A stretch of DNA of 40,256 bases from RDXT01 sp033765305 (GCA_033765305.1 JANRID010000035.1:1-40256), one strand, 5' to 3'. Positions 17,242 through 25,959 are shown, counted from the first letter of the stretch. Translations and numbers: made by a program. Notes: generated by a model not told the origin, from the letters alone.

Positions 17242-17943
17242 TTACCGGTCCAGGCGCACCTCGCCGGGCAGAAAATCGAGGCGGTAGAAGGCCTCCAGTT
17301 CCGGATGCCGGCGCATAAAGTCCTGATGGTCTGCACGCCAGGCAACCAGCTCCGGTACCCGGCGGGTCGCGTTGCGCTCGGCGTAGATTTTTTTCGCTTC
17401 CAGCGGGTTGGAGGTCATCCACCGCAGGTTGCGGTGCAGGGCCACCAGCACTTCGGGGTGGGCTGCCGTCCAGAAATCATCTTCGTAGAGCCGGGCAGCC
17501 AGCTCGGTGTGCTCGCAGAGCCAGACAAAATTGCCGAAAAGCGCTTCGACCAGCTGGGGGTGCTGGCGGTAGTAGGCAGCCTCGCCCTGGGCCATCAGGG
17601 GGTATTCCATGGCCAGCTGACGCAGCTGGCGGCGGTCGCGGTTATACCGGAACAAAAACTCCGTCTTGACCCGTGCCTGGATCTCGTTGAAGCTCAGCAT
17701 CCCGTCCACGTTGCGGTCGGATGCGGAAAAATTCTCGTCGGTCAGATAGTAGCAGAACTCTTCCGGCAGGGCCTGCATTTCTTCCCGGGACAGCAGTGCG
17801 TCGTGGTTTGAGTCGGTGATGATAAAGCGCTCTTCGAGAAACCATACGCTGATTTCCTGGCTCAGGGCCAGCGGCTGGGCAAAGAGAACGGAAGGCAGAG
17901 CGGTCAGGGAAATAAGCAAGGCCAGACGGATCGGGTGCTGCAT
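17242..17943 (-). CDS. Exported EF-hand protein of unknown function
   Basis: The protein is 233 residues from ATG 17943; an in-frame GTG at 17955 would add four. A signal peptide (LALLISLTALPSVLFAQ) precedes two canonical calcium-binding EF-hand loops, DSNHDALLSREE and DRNVDGMLSFNE, near residues 44 and 77. The remaining ~150 residues are rich in tryptophan, tyrosine and histidine (YPLMAQGEAAYYRQHPQLVEALF, FWTAAHPEVLVALHRNL, RRHPELEAFYRLDF) and contain repeated H-P-E/Q-L/V segments that look like a loose helical repeat. I do not recognise that part. A periplasmic or surface calcium-responsive protein is a fair inference and no more. Confidence 0.8.
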   Translation of the reverse strand: MQHPIRLALLISLTALPSVLFAQPLALSQEISVWFLEERFIITDSNHDALLSREEMQALPEEFCYYLTDENFSASDRNVDGMLSFNEIQARVKTEFLFRYNRDRRQLRQLAMEYPLMAQGEAAYYRQHPQLVEALFGNFVWLCEHTELAARLYEDDFWTAAHPEVLVALHRNLRWMTSNPLEAKKIYAERNATRRVPELVAWRADHQDFMRRHPELEAFYRLDFLPGEVRLDR

Positions 17944-18204
17944 GAGTCTGTTCACTGAGTAAAAGTTGGAAAAAACAGCTGCTAACAGGTTCGTTAACGC
18001 AGGAGGCGGGCGAAGATTGTGAAAAAACGCGAGGCCTCCGCATCCGGGGCATCGGCTGCCGGGTTAGATTCAGGAGCAATTTGACAGGCAGGCCGCGATT
18101 CTTCCGCCTCTGCCTGCCGCAAAGGTCAGATCTTCCGGGCGGATGGTTGATTTATTGCGACAGACGGGCAGCAGCGGGGCTGTTGGAACTGGATGCAAAT
18201 CGTT
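17944..18204. other. Intergenic gap, no supported gene
   Basis: This 261-nt gap separates purM from the EF-hand gene, both on the minus strand. It holds a loose inverted repeat GGCAGGC...GCCTGCC (about 18085-18117) and, on the minus strand, TGACCTTTGC near 18118-18127, a one-mismatch relative of the -7 promoter motif. Either could belong to the EF-hand gene, but evidence is thin. Confidence 0.4.
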
Positions 18205-19377
18205 TCAGCCGGGCTCGTACTCGAAAATTCCTTCCGGCGTATGCAGGCTCAGCCGGGGACTGTCGGCAGGTGCGGTATAGCCGATGCCCTGCGCTTCGAT
18301 GCCGTAGGCGGCTGCCAGCTGGATAATTTCCGAGGCCGTATGCGGGTCGGTGTAGATCTCCAGCCGGTGGCCCATGTTGAATACCCGGTACATGTCCCGG
18401 AGGCTGGCGCCCGAGCTTTCCTGGATCATGCGGAACACCGGTGGCGGCGTAAAGAGCTGATCCTTCACTACATGCAGGTTGCCAGTGAACTTGAGGCACT
18501 TGGTCTGGCCTCCGCCGGTGCAGTGGATCAGGCCGTGGATGCGGCTCCGGTGGCGGGCGAGCACCTCGCGCATCAGGGGCAGGTAGGTCCGGGTAGGGCT
18601 GAGCAGCAGCTTGCCGGCGTCGAGCGGCGCATCTGCCACGGGGTCGGTGAGCTGGAGCTTGCCGCTGTACACCAGATCCCGCTCCAGGGCGGGGTCGAAG
18701 GATTCGGGGTAGGCCGCTGCGTAGCGGTGTGCGAGGCTGTCGTGCCGGGCATTGGTGAGGCCATTGCTGCCGATGCCGCTGTTGTAGGCGGTTTCGTACA
18801 CGGCCTGCCCGAAGCTGGCCAGGCCCACGATCACATCGCCGGGCTGAAAGCCCTCGTTGGAGATGACTTCCGACCTCGGAAAGCGGCAGAACATCGTAGC
18901 ATCCACCACCAGGGTGCGGACCACATCGCCCAGGTCGGCGGTCTCGCCGCCCGCATTGACGATGCGGATGCCGTAGGCCTGCATGCGCTCGGCAAATTCC
19001 GCTGCGCCGTCCAGCAGCTCGGCCAGTACCTCCTTGGGAATCAGGAACTTATTCCGCCCGATGGTGCTCGACAGGATGAAGTCGCCGGTCGCGCCCGCGC
19101 ACAGCATGTCGTCGAGGTTCATCACGATGGCATCCTCCATGATGCCCCGCCATACAGAAAGGTCGCCGGTCTCGCGCCAGTAGAGATAGGCCAGGGCCGA
19201 CTTGGTGCCGGCACCGTCGGCATGCATCAGGGTACAGTACGCCGGGTCGCCGGCGGCCAGATCCGGCAGCACCTTGCAGAAGGCATTGGGATAGAGCCCT
19301 GCATCGAGGCGGCGGATGGCGAAATGCACATCTTCTTTGGAAGCGGAGACGCCCCGGCGGGCATACGAATCGGACAT
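18205..19377 (-). CDS. purM: Phosphoribosylformylglycinamidine cyclo-ligase (AIR synthase), Bacteroidota type
   Basis: This 390-residue cytoplasmic enzyme performs the ATP-dependent ring closure of FGAM to AIR in purine synthesis. It has the PurM fold signatures HADGAGTKS (residues 52-60), MNLDDMLCAGAT (87-97) and GGETADLGD (143-151), then GDVIVGLASFGQA, IGSNGLTNARHD and HCTGGGQTKCLKF. It is longer than the ~345-residue E. coli enzyme and its N-terminus (YARRGVSASKEDVHFAI) is of the form common in Bacteroidota, often labelled 'AIR synthase related'. No other purine gene is adjacent, which is usual for this phylum. The ATG at 19377 is followed directly by recognisable family sequence. Confidence 0.92.
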   Translation of the reverse strand: MSDSYARRGVSASKEDVHFAIRRLDAGLYPNAFCKVLPDLAAGDPAYCTLMHADGAGTKSALAYLYWRETGDLSVWRGIMEDAIVMNLDDMLCAGATGDFILSSTIGRNKFLIPKEVLAELLDGAAEFAERMQAYGIRIVNAGGETADLGDVVRTLVVDATMFCRFPRSEVISNEGFQPGDVIVGLASFGQAVYETAYNSGIGSNGLTNARHDSLAHRYAAAYPESFDPALERDLVYSGKLQLTDPVADAPLDAGKLLLSPTRTYLPLMREVLARHRSRIHGLIHCTGGGQTKCLKFTGNLHVVKDQLFTPPPVFRMIQESSGASLRDMYRVFNMGHRLEIYTDPHTASEIIQLAAAYGIEAQGIGYTAPADSPRLSLHTPEGIFEYEPG

Positions 19378-19421
19378 GGCGGCAGAGTTGCTCCGGCAAA
19401 GATCGGGGAAAAGCCCGGATG

Positions 19422-19452
19422 AAAAAACGCCGCATTCCGGCGGAATGCGGCG
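19422..19452 (-). terminator. Intrinsic terminator of the PorE-like gene
   Basis: A 10-bp GC-rich stem (19428-19437 with 19443-19452, 5-nt loop) is followed on the minus strand by six T residues, 27 nt after the PorE-like stop and before purM. Confidence 0.85.
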
Positions 19453-19478
19453 TGCAGGGTTCAGGCGCAGGAACCGGC

Positions 19479-21494
19479 TCAGAAATCGATCGAAATGATC
19501 TGGAATTCCGTGCGGCGGTTGGCCTGCTCGTCCTCGTCGGACAGCTCCGGAGACACCAGCGGCTGCGATTCGCCGAAGCCGTACCAGGTCAGCCGGGCAG
19601 GATCGATCTGGTTGTCTGCCAGAAAGGCCACCACAGCCTTGGCCCGGTTGTTCGAGAGCACCTTGTTGTATTCTTCCGTGCCGTTGGAGTCGGTATGCGA
19701 ATTGAGCTGGATGATGAGATTCGGATTGTCGCGCATCAGCTTGAGCAGTTTTTTCAGCTCCACCAGCGCATCCGGCCGCAGGTAATACTCATCGAAATCG
19801 TAGTAGATATTCTGCAGCACGATCGGCGCATCGATCACGATCGGCTCCAGCGAAATGTCGATGTTGCGGACGATCTCCGTATTTTCCTGGATGCCGGCCG
19901 TGGAGACCTCTTCCTCATTAGCCAGATACTGATCGGCATTGCCCAGGATTTTGTAGCGCTGATCAGCCTCCAGGGGAAACTCGTACCGGGCATCCTGATC
20001 GGTCTGGAAGGTATCCAGCGGCATGATGGTATTGTCATCCGTGTAGAGGAACAGAATGGCCGTCGCGAACTCCACAGGCTGCTTGGTATCCCGGTCGCGG
20101 ATAATGCCCTTGACGGAGATTTCGTAGGTTTCTTTGGGGTAATACAGGCGCTTGGCCCAGTAAATATCGAAGGAGCCGGCGCCGCCGGGGCGGTCGGAGG
20201 TGAAATAGCCGGACGAATCGCCGTCCATCCAGAGCGAGCCGAAGTCGTTGTACGACGAGTTGATGGGCGCACCCAGGTTGACGGGTTCGCTCCAGGAGCC
20301 GATGACGCCGTCGGAGTAGTAGAGATCGAGGCCGCCGAACCCTCCGAGGCCTTCGGAGGCAAAATAGAGGCGGTTTCCGGCATTGTTGAAGAAAGGCGAC
20401 ACTTCGTCGAAGGGGGTGTTCAGCGTAGATCCGAGGTTTTCGGGCGCAGACCAGCCTGCGCCGATCTTACGCGAAAACCACAGATCGAAGCCGCCCTGGC
20501 CGCCGGGGCGGTCGGAGACGAAGAAGAGGGTGCGTCCGTCGCGGGTGACGAAGGGCTGGCGGTCGTCGGTCGGCACGCGCTTGGTCTTGCCGCGGGTATT
20601 GATCTGCACCTCTTTTTCCCCGGCCACTGCCTCGACCCGCACAGGTTTGCTCCACTCCTTGCGGACGGGGCTGTACTTCGATTCGTAGATGCTGCAGCCG
20701 GTGGGATTGTCCTTGCCGTTGCAGATGGTGAAGTACATGGTCAGGCCGTCGCCGGTAAAGGAGGCCGGGCCGTCGTTGTTGCGGGTGTTGATGATCTTGT
20801 AGGGAAAGCGCTGGACCTCGGCGGCGAAGATGGAGTCGTTTTCCTGGATGACGGAGTAGATATCGGTATCCTTGGGCTCGCCGGTCACGGCGTTGCGCTT
20901 GTTCTTGCCTTTGGCCAGGGGACGCCCGGAGGCAAAAGCCAGAAAGACATCCTCCTGATTCTGATCGAGATACGCAGGGAAGCGGTCGTCGGCGGCAGAG
21001 TTGAAGGACACGGGCTGGGTACGGAACATGGGTCTGCCTGCAAGCGAGGCTTCCGCGATGTCGCAGCCTTTGATTTCAAGATCGGCGCGCTTGTAGAGCT
21101 CGTCCTGCACCTTGTGCAGACGCTTGAACTCCTCGAAGGATTCGCGGGCTGCGCGGTAGTTGCCGAGCAGCTTGTTCACCAGGCCGATCTGGAGATGCAC
21201 CGTATCGTTGCGGTTCGGGTCGATGCTGCGGGCCTGGGTGAAGTACCGCAGCGCTTCGCGGTAGTCCTTGAGGAAGTTGTACACCCGGCCAAGCTGGTAA
21301 GAAGCCGTAAAATTGTTCGGATCTTCCTCCAGGACCTGATTGTACAGATCTTCCGCAGCCACCATGTTATAGCTCCGGAAGTACAGATCGGCTTTCCGGA
21401 GGGTTTTCTCCACCTGGGCTGAAAGCACCATCGGGCCGGCAAGGATCAGCAGAAAAATGCTCGCCCTGAGCCACGAATAACGATAGACAGTCAT
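19479..21494 (-). CDS. PorE-like OmpA-family outer-membrane/peptidoglycan-associated protein
   Basis: This 671-residue protein starts at ATG 21494 (signal peptide SIFLLILAGPMVLSAQ). The open frame extends 30 codons further up, but a promoter lies in that stretch. Domains in order: TPR repeats (~25-130), a PD40/WD40-like propeller (~160-440; VTRDGRTLFFVSDRPGGQGGFDLW, RLYFASEGLGGFGGLDLY, YFTSDRPGGAGSFDIYW), a carboxypeptidase-regulatory-like fold (~460-540) and a C-terminal OmpA domain (YYDFDEYYLRP, LNSHTDSNGTEEYN, NRAKAVVAFL). This TPR-propeller-CRD-OmpA order is that of PorE, a peptidoglycan-binding T9SS component. Bacteroidota carry many such paralogues, so a T9SS role is probable rather than shown. 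The sorting domain on the PKD protein shows that a T9SS is expected. Confidence 0.88.
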   Translation of the reverse strand: MTVYRYSWLRASIFLLILAGPMVLSAQVEKTLRKADLYFRSYNMVAAEDLYNQVLEEDPNNFTASYQLGRVYNFLKDYREALRYFTQARSIDPNRNDTVHLQIGLVNKLLGNYRAARESFEEFKRLHKVQDELYKRADLEIKGCDIAEASLAGRPMFRTQPVSFNSAADDRFPAYLDQNQEDVFLAFASGRPLAKGKNKRNAVTGEPKDTDIYSVIQENDSIFAAEVQRFPYKIINTRNNDGPASFTGDGLTMYFTICNGKDNPTGCSIYESKYSPVRKEWSKPVRVEAVAGEKEVQINTRGKTKRVPTDDRQPFVTRDGRTLFFVSDRPGGQGGFDLWFSRKIGAGWSAPENLGSTLNTPFDEVSPFFNNAGNRLYFASEGLGGFGGLDLYYSDGVIGSWSEPVNLGAPINSSYNDFGSLWMDGDSSGYFTSDRPGGAGSFDIYWAKRLYYPKETYEISVKGIIRDRDTKQPVEFATAILFLYTDDNTIMPLDTFQTDQDARYEFPLEADQRYKILGNADQYLANEEEVSTAGIQENTEIVRNIDISLEPIVIDAPIVLQNIYYDFDEYYLRPDALVELKKLLKLMRDNPNLIIQLNSHTDSNGTEEYNKVLSNNRAKAVVAFLADNQIDPARLTWYGFGESQPLVSPELSDEDEQANRRTEFQIISIDF

Positions 21495-21553
21495 ATGAGG
21501 CGGCAATGTTGATTCACGGGATCGGAATTTCTGAGGCAAGGCTAAATGCTTGA

Positions 21554-21584
21554 CAAACATAGAAAAAATCCCCGTTTTGCTCAA
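21554..21584 (-). promoter_or_regulatory. Full Bacteroidota promoter TTG-N20-TATGTTTG
   Basis: On the minus strand TTG (21584-21582) and TATGTTTG (21561-21554) are spaced by exactly 20 nt. The -7 ends 59 nt before the ATG at 21494. This is the best-formed housekeeping-type promoter in the window. It starts the PorE-like gene separately from mlaE and rules against translation starting at 21584. Confidence 0.75.
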
Positions 21585-21589
21585 TCAAT

Positions 21590-22330
21590 TCAAAACAAAA
21601 TAATCCAAAGGAAGAAATCTCCGCCTAAAATGCAAACAGCGGAGAGCACAAAGGACCCGATGGTCGCCTCGCCCACCCCGCTGGCGCCCAGCGTGGTGCG
21701 GAAGCCCTTGTAGCAGCCGATCAGGGAGATCGTCATGCCGAAGAAGACACTCTTGATGAGCCCGCCCGCCAGATCGCTGCCCCGGAAGAAGTCCTGTACC
21801 GACCCGAAGAACACCTGCCGGGACAGGTCCAGGAAGTAGGCCGACACCAGATAGGCCCCGCCGACGGATACGAGGATGGCGCACGCAGTGAGCACGGGCA
21901 TCATCAGCGAAAGGCCCATGAACCGCGGCAGCACGAGATAGCGGACCGGATCGATGGACATGGTCCGCAGCGCATCGATCTGCTCGGTGACCTTCATCGT
22001 GCCGATTTCGGCCGTCATGGACGCTCCGATCCGCCCGCTGATGACCAGGGCGGTGAGCACCGGTCCCATTTCCATCATCAGCGCCCGCGTGACCTGCCCG
22101 CCCAGCACCGACAAGGATACCATGCCTTTAAACTGAAACGCGGCCTGCCAGGCCATCAGCGCGCCGGAAAAGAGCCCGATAAGGGCTACCAGCGGCAATG
22201 AGTTGACGCCTACGTGGTCGAGCTGGTAGAGCACACGGCGCCGGTCGCGCCACGCATACGGCAGGCAGCCGGCCAGGCGCCAGATCAGGTAGCCGAACTC
22301 GGCCAGGGGCAGGAGGAATCGATGCTTCAC
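21590..22330 (-). CDS. mlaE: MlaE-family ABC transporter permease
   Basis: This 246-residue integral membrane protein is the permease of the Mla phospholipid (lipid asymmetry) transporter at the inner membrane. The family hallmark is clear: MMEMGPVLTALVISGRIGASMTAEIGTMKVTEQIDAL, the EIGTM-x-TEQIDAL coupling segment. It also has about five hydrophobic helices, with LVALIGLFSGALMAWQAAF near residue 47 and a C-terminal helix ending ILGGDFFLWIILF. The usual partners, the ATPase MlaF and the substrate-binding MlaD, would be expected downstream, but the next gene is the PorE-like gene with its own promoter, so they lie elsewhere. It is divergent from the HAD hydrolase. Confidence 0.93.
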   Translation of the reverse strand: MKHRFLLPLAEFGYLIWRLAGCLPYAWRDRRRVLYQLDHVGVNSLPLVALIGLFSGALMAWQAAFQFKGMVSLSVLGGQVTRALMMEMGPVLTALVISGRIGASMTAEIGTMKVTEQIDALRTMSIDPVRYLVLPRFMGLSLMMPVLTACAILVSVGGAYLVSAYFLDLSRQVFFGSVQDFFRGSDLAGGLIKSVFFGMTISLIGCYKGFRTTLGASGVGEATIGSFVLSAVCILGGDFFLWIILF

Positions 22331-22452
22331 GTCCCTGCGAAGCTACGAAAAATCCGGTCGCGCCGCAGGCGCTGCCGCCCGCTCCCGGCGCATCCCGCGA
22401 TTCTTCACAATTCCTTAACCCTGCCCATCGGGGTTTCTCCCGAAAACAGCCA

Positions 22453-22460
22453 CAACTTGC
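22453..22460 (+). promoter_or_regulatory. Promoter-like CAACTTGC before the HAD gene
   Basis: This variant -7-like string ends 21 nt before the ATG at 22482 and is identical to that at 23303-23310 before the cyclase gene. Confidence 0.3.
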
Positions 22461-22481
22461 CGCCTTCCGCTGCCTCCGCCT

Positions 22482-23207
22482 ATGCCTCCTGTTCAGCTCA
22501 TCGTATTCGATCTTGCCGGCACCACCGTCGAAGACGACAACGCCGTTGCCGGCAGCCTGCACCAGGCCGCCGCAGAAGCAGGCCTGGACGTGCCGCTGCT
22601 GGAATTCCAGCAGTCCATCGGCACCAATAAAATCCGCCTGTACGAGTATCTGATCGCACGGAGCCGGGGCCGCGCCCTGCGCTTCGAGGATCTGGAGCGC
22701 CTGGGCCTGTCCGAGTACCACGAGGAGGCGCTGCGCATGTTCGAGCGCTACACCGTCATCATGCTGGACCATTACCGCCGGCAGGTGCGGGCTATTCCGG
22801 GCGCCGAGGAGGTGTTCCGCTGGTGCAAGTCCCAGGGCATCAAAGTGGCTACGGACACGGGTTTTCACCGCGACATCAATACCGCCATCCAGGAAGGGCT
22901 GGGCTGGCTGGAGCGCGGCCTCACCGATCTGGCAGTGGATGTGGAGCATGCCGGCGGCATAGGCCGCCCGGCGCCTTTCATGATTTTTTACGCCATGCAG
23001 CAGCTCGGCGTGCAGAGTGTGCATCAGGTAATCAAAATCGGCGATACGCCGGCCGACCTGCTCTCAGGCCGGAATGCAGGCTGCCGGGGCAATATCGCCG
23101 TGCTCAGCGGCGCCAATTCCGCCGAAATCTTGGGCGCCTACGCGCATACGCACATGCTGCCCAGCGTGCGCGAGCTGCCGGCGCTGATCCTGCGCGAGTT
23201 TGCCTGA
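22482..23207 (+). CDS. HAD-superfamily phosphonatase-like hydrolase
   Basis: This 241-residue cytoplasmic enzyme shows all HAD motifs: DLAGTT (nucleophile Asp near residue 10), the motif II threonine in KVATDTGFHRD, basic motif III in GGIGRPAPFMIFYAM and the acidic pair in KIGDTPADLLSGRNAGC. The DLAGTT start and the GRPAP-MIF segment resemble the phosphonatase-like subgroup (TIGR03351 style) related to phosphonoacetaldehyde hydrolase. True PhnX needs a lysine in its cap that forms a Schiff base, and I cannot place one here, so C-P bond cleavage is not shown. No phosphonate transport or PhnW gene is adjacent. The likely role is a small-molecule phosphatase or phosphonatase of unknown substrate. 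Confidence 0.88.
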   Translation: MPPVQLIVFDLAGTTVEDDNAVAGSLHQAAAEAGLDVPLLEFQQSIGTNKIRLYEYLIARSRGRALRFEDLERLGLSEYHEEALRMFERYTVIMLDHYRRQVRAIPGAEEVFRWCKSQGIKVATDTGFHRDINTAIQEGLGWLERGLTDLAVDVEHAGGIGRPAPFMIFYAMQQLGVQSVHQVIKIGDTPADLLSGRNAGCRGNIAVLSGANSAEILGAYAHTHMLPSVRELPALILREFA

Positions 23208-23302
23208 ATGCCCGGACAGCGCACAGGCCGCCGCATGCCCGAACGCGGGCAGGCCGATTGCCGTATGTTGGGACGGCTGGCTGCATTCTCCGTAAAAAGC
23301 CG

Positions 23303-23310
23303 CAACTTGC
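23303..23310 (+). promoter_or_regulatory. Promoter-like CAACTTGC before the cyclase gene
   Basis: The string ends 22 nt before the ATG at 23333. Finding a promoter-like site here agrees with choosing that ATG and not the much longer open frame that runs back through the HAD gene. Confidence 0.3.
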
Positions 23311-23332
23311 TGTTCCAACTGGTGTATTGCCT

Positions 23333-25876
23333 ATGACTCCGACCCGCCGCCTTGCTGCGATCATGTTTACCGATATTGTCGGCTACACGGCGCTCATGCA
23401 GGAAAACGAGGCCCAGGCCCTTGTGATCCGCCAGCGCCACCGCGAGGTATTCGAGCGCTTTCACAAGCAGCACAATGGGCAGATTGTCCAGTATTACGGC
23501 GACGGCACGCTGAGCGTCTTCGACAGCGCGGTAGATGCCGTGACCTGTGCGCAGGCCATTCAGCTCGCCCTCCAGGAGGAGCCCCGCGTGCCGCTGCGTA
23601 TCGGTCTGCATACCGGCGATGTGCTGCTCTCCGATACCGAGGTGATCGGCGACGGGGTCAATATTGCCTCGCGTGTGGAGTCGCTGGCGATTCCGGGCAG
23701 CATCCTGCTGTCGGAAAGCCTCTATGCCTACATCAAAAACCAGCCGGAATTTACGGTGCGGAGCCTGGGCACCTTCGGCTTCAAGAATGTGGCCAAGCCG
23801 CTGGAGGTCTTTGCGCTGAATGTGCCGGGCATCGCAGTGCCCGACCCGCGGAAGATGACCGGCAAATTCGAATGGCGCAACGGCGGCAGCCTCCTGCAGC
23901 GCTTTCAGCGCCTGCCGGTCTGGGCCCAGTACCTGCTGGGCTTCCTGCTCTTCCTGATCCTCGCGCCCGTGATCTATTTCCCGCTGATGCAAGGGCGGCT
24001 GGATGCTTCGCCCGCCGGTGAATACCGCGATGAGGACGGCAATGTGCTGCGGCGCGAGGTAATCCCGGCATCGGAGGTCAAGTCGCTGTATGTCAGTCAT
24101 TTCGATAATGCTTCCGGGGATTCCTCCCTGAACTGGCTTTCCGTGGGGCTTCCCTTCGTGCTGGAAATGGAGTGGGACCAGGACCCCTACCTGTTCAACC
24201 AGTACGACCCGGGCCGCACCCACAGCCTTTCGCTCAAGGAAAAACTCGATTTCGCTGTGCAGATGCAGCATACGCGGCTGCTCACCGGCAGCTTCGCCTA
24301 CGCCCCGCAGACGGGCTACGAAGTCCAGATTCAGATCTACCAAACCCGGACCGGCACGCAGGAGAAATCCCTGGTGTACCGCGGCCGCGAGCTGTTCAGC
24401 CTGATCGACAGCATGTCGCGCGACATCAAGCTGCAGCTGGGAGTGCCCGCAGCATACCTCGCCCAGGCTGCCGACCTGCCTGCCGCGCAGTACCTGACCA
24501 GTTCGATGCCTGCCTTTCAGGCTTTTTCAAACGGCATCCTCGGCTCGCACGCCTCCGGAGGCTATTTTTCGATCGGCGAGCTGGAGCGTGCGCTGCAGCT
24601 GGACAGCACCTTCGCCTGGTGCGCCTTCAACCTCGGCGAGACGTACCGCGCCTATCAGCGCAGCCCGAATAAAATTCAGGCTGCCAGCGCCCTGGCCATG
24701 CGCCACCGCAAACGCCTTCCGGATGTCTTCGAGTCGAATGTGCGGATGTTTTACTACAGGCAGCACGGCGAAGCGGACAAAGCCCTCGACCTGGCCCGGC
24801 TGCTGGCCCGCATGAACCCCCAGAACCTCAATTACTGGCTGAGCTATCTCCAGCAGGCGCTGGAGCAGGAAGCCTATGAGGAGACGCTCGAAGCGCTCGA
24901 AACGTTCAAGGAGCTCCGCTATGACGCCCGGATCTATACCGGCATCGCAGCCCACTGCCATTTTCAGCTGAAGCAGTACAAACAGGCAATCGACCTGCTG
25001 GAGAACTACGTCAAAACCTATCCGGAGGACCGGATCAATCAGCTCGCGCTGGGCCAGATGTACCTGGCGGTGAAGAAGCCCGAAAAAGCCCGGCAGATTT
25101 TCGAGCAGGGTGCCCTGCTGGCGCCTGAGCAGACCGCTTTTTCGCAGTTCATCAAACACATGAACTTTGCACAGGCCGGCGGCAAAACCCGGTTTCAGCC
25201 GGAGCAGATCGCAGGGGAATACTGGATGGCGAATGCGTCCAGTATCCGGGCACAGGTGACCTACCGGGACGGCCAGCTCTATCTGCGGACCAACACGCAG
25301 TACCGGATGCCCCTGTATCCGGTAGATTCGGTCTATTACTGCACGGCATTCGGGCTGGATATTTCCCTGCTGCCCGACAGCGCCGGCGGCGTGCGCGGAT
25401 TCCGCATCTACCAGAACGGGCAGTACCGGGGCGGGGCGCTGAGGGCGGGCGAAGCCGTGCAGGCGGCCTTCACGCAGTTTGCGGGGCCTGACCCGCAGGC
25501 GGCTGCGCCGCTGCTGGAGCAGGCCATTGCCGCCCATCCGTCGATGGCCATCCTGCGGCGCATGCGCGACCATCTGGCCTTCCGCCAGACCCCGGAATAT
25601 GCATCCGCGCTGGTGCGCTACCCGGAGATCGCGGGCAAGTACCGGCTTCAGAATCAGATCTTCAGTTTCAGCGTGTCCGAGGGTGCCCTGTGGTTCCAGC
25701 AGGTGGAATCGGCCGGCTACGACTCCATGCGGCTCTACGAGTATGCGCCCGGCCAGTTTTTCTCCCTCGAAAACCTGACCCAGGTCATCGAGGCCGGATA
25801 CGAGCGCGGCAAGTTCCGCACCTTGTCCCTCGTCGGCTCTTCCGGCGAACGCTTTGGGTTCGAGCGGATCCGGTAA
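23333..25876 (+). CDS. Class III adenylate/guanylate cyclase with TM segment, TolB-like and TPR regions
   Basis: This 847-residue protein has an N-terminal class III cyclase domain (~5-165) with metal-binding Asp14 (FTDIVGYTALM) and Asp57 (YYGDGTLSVF) and the transition-state pair Asn110/Arg114 (GVNIASRVE), so the catalytic core looks intact. Whether ATP or GTP is used is not clear. A transmembrane helix follows at ~195-217 (VWAQYLLGFLLFLILAPVIYF). Next is a TolB/FlgO-like region (SHFDNASGDSSLNWLSVGLPFVLEME), then TPR-like helical repeats (~420-640) and a beta-rich C-terminal part with two similar segments (near 630-690 and 770-845: IAGEYWM... and IAGKYRLQ...). The sensor part would be periplasmic if the cyclase is cytoplasmic. 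I start at 23333 because the upstream extension overlaps the HAD gene in another frame. Confidence 0.9.
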   Translation: MTPTRRLAAIMFTDIVGYTALMQENEAQALVIRQRHREVFERFHKQHNGQIVQYYGDGTLSVFDSAVDAVTCAQAIQLALQEEPRVPLRIGLHTGDVLLSDTEVIGDGVNIASRVESLAIPGSILLSESLYAYIKNQPEFTVRSLGTFGFKNVAKPLEVFALNVPGIAVPDPRKMTGKFEWRNGGSLLQRFQRLPVWAQYLLGFLLFLILAPVIYFPLMQGRLDASPAGEYRDEDGNVLRREVIPASEVKSLYVSHFDNASGDSSLNWLSVGLPFVLEMEWDQDPYLFNQYDPGRTHSLSLKEKLDFAVQMQHTRLLTGSFAYAPQTGYEVQIQIYQTRTGTQEKSLVYRGRELFSLIDSMSRDIKLQLGVPAAYLAQAADLPAAQYLTSSMPAFQAFSNGILGSHASGGYFSIGELERALQLDSTFAWCAFNLGETYRAYQRSPNKIQAASALAMRHRKRLPDVFESNVRMFYYRQHGEADKALDLARLLARMNPQNLNYWLSYLQQALEQEAYEETLEALETFKELRYDARIYTGIAAHCHFQLKQYKQAIDLLENYVKTYPEDRINQLALGQMYLAVKKPEKARQIFEQGALLAPEQTAFSQFIKHMNFAQAGGKTRFQPEQIAGEYWMANASSIRAQVTYRDGQLYLRTNTQYRMPLYPVDSVYYCTAFGLDISLLPDSAGGVRGFRIYQNGQYRGGALRAGEAVQAAFTQFAGPDPQAAAPLLEQAIAAHPSMAILRRMRDHLAFRQTPEYASALVRYPEIAGKYRLQNQIFSFSVSEGALWFQQVESAGYDSMRLYEYAPGQFFSLENLTQVIEAGYERGKFRTLSLVGSSGERFGFERIR

Positions 25877-25903
25877 GAGGCCGCATCAGCCGCATATAAC
25901 CGC

Positions 25904-25931
25904 AGCGGGCGGGCCATCAGGCCCGCCCGCT
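25904..25931. terminator. Bidirectional hairpin between convergent genes
   Basis: A perfect 11-bp GC stem (AGCGGGCGGGC / GCCCGCCCGCT) with a 6-nt loop lies between the cyclase stop and the OmpA/TPR lipoprotein stop. Neither side has a long T-run, so it may act as a shared weak terminator or as a 3'-end stabiliser. Confidence 0.6.
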
Positions 25932-25959
25932 CGCATATCAGGATGTGCCGCCGGGCGGC

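Noticed and set aside
22823..23332. Extension of the cyclase frame upstream of 23333
   Set aside because: It lies inside the HAD hydrolase in another frame and reads as low-complexity sequence; the cyclase fold starts immediately at the ATG at 23333.
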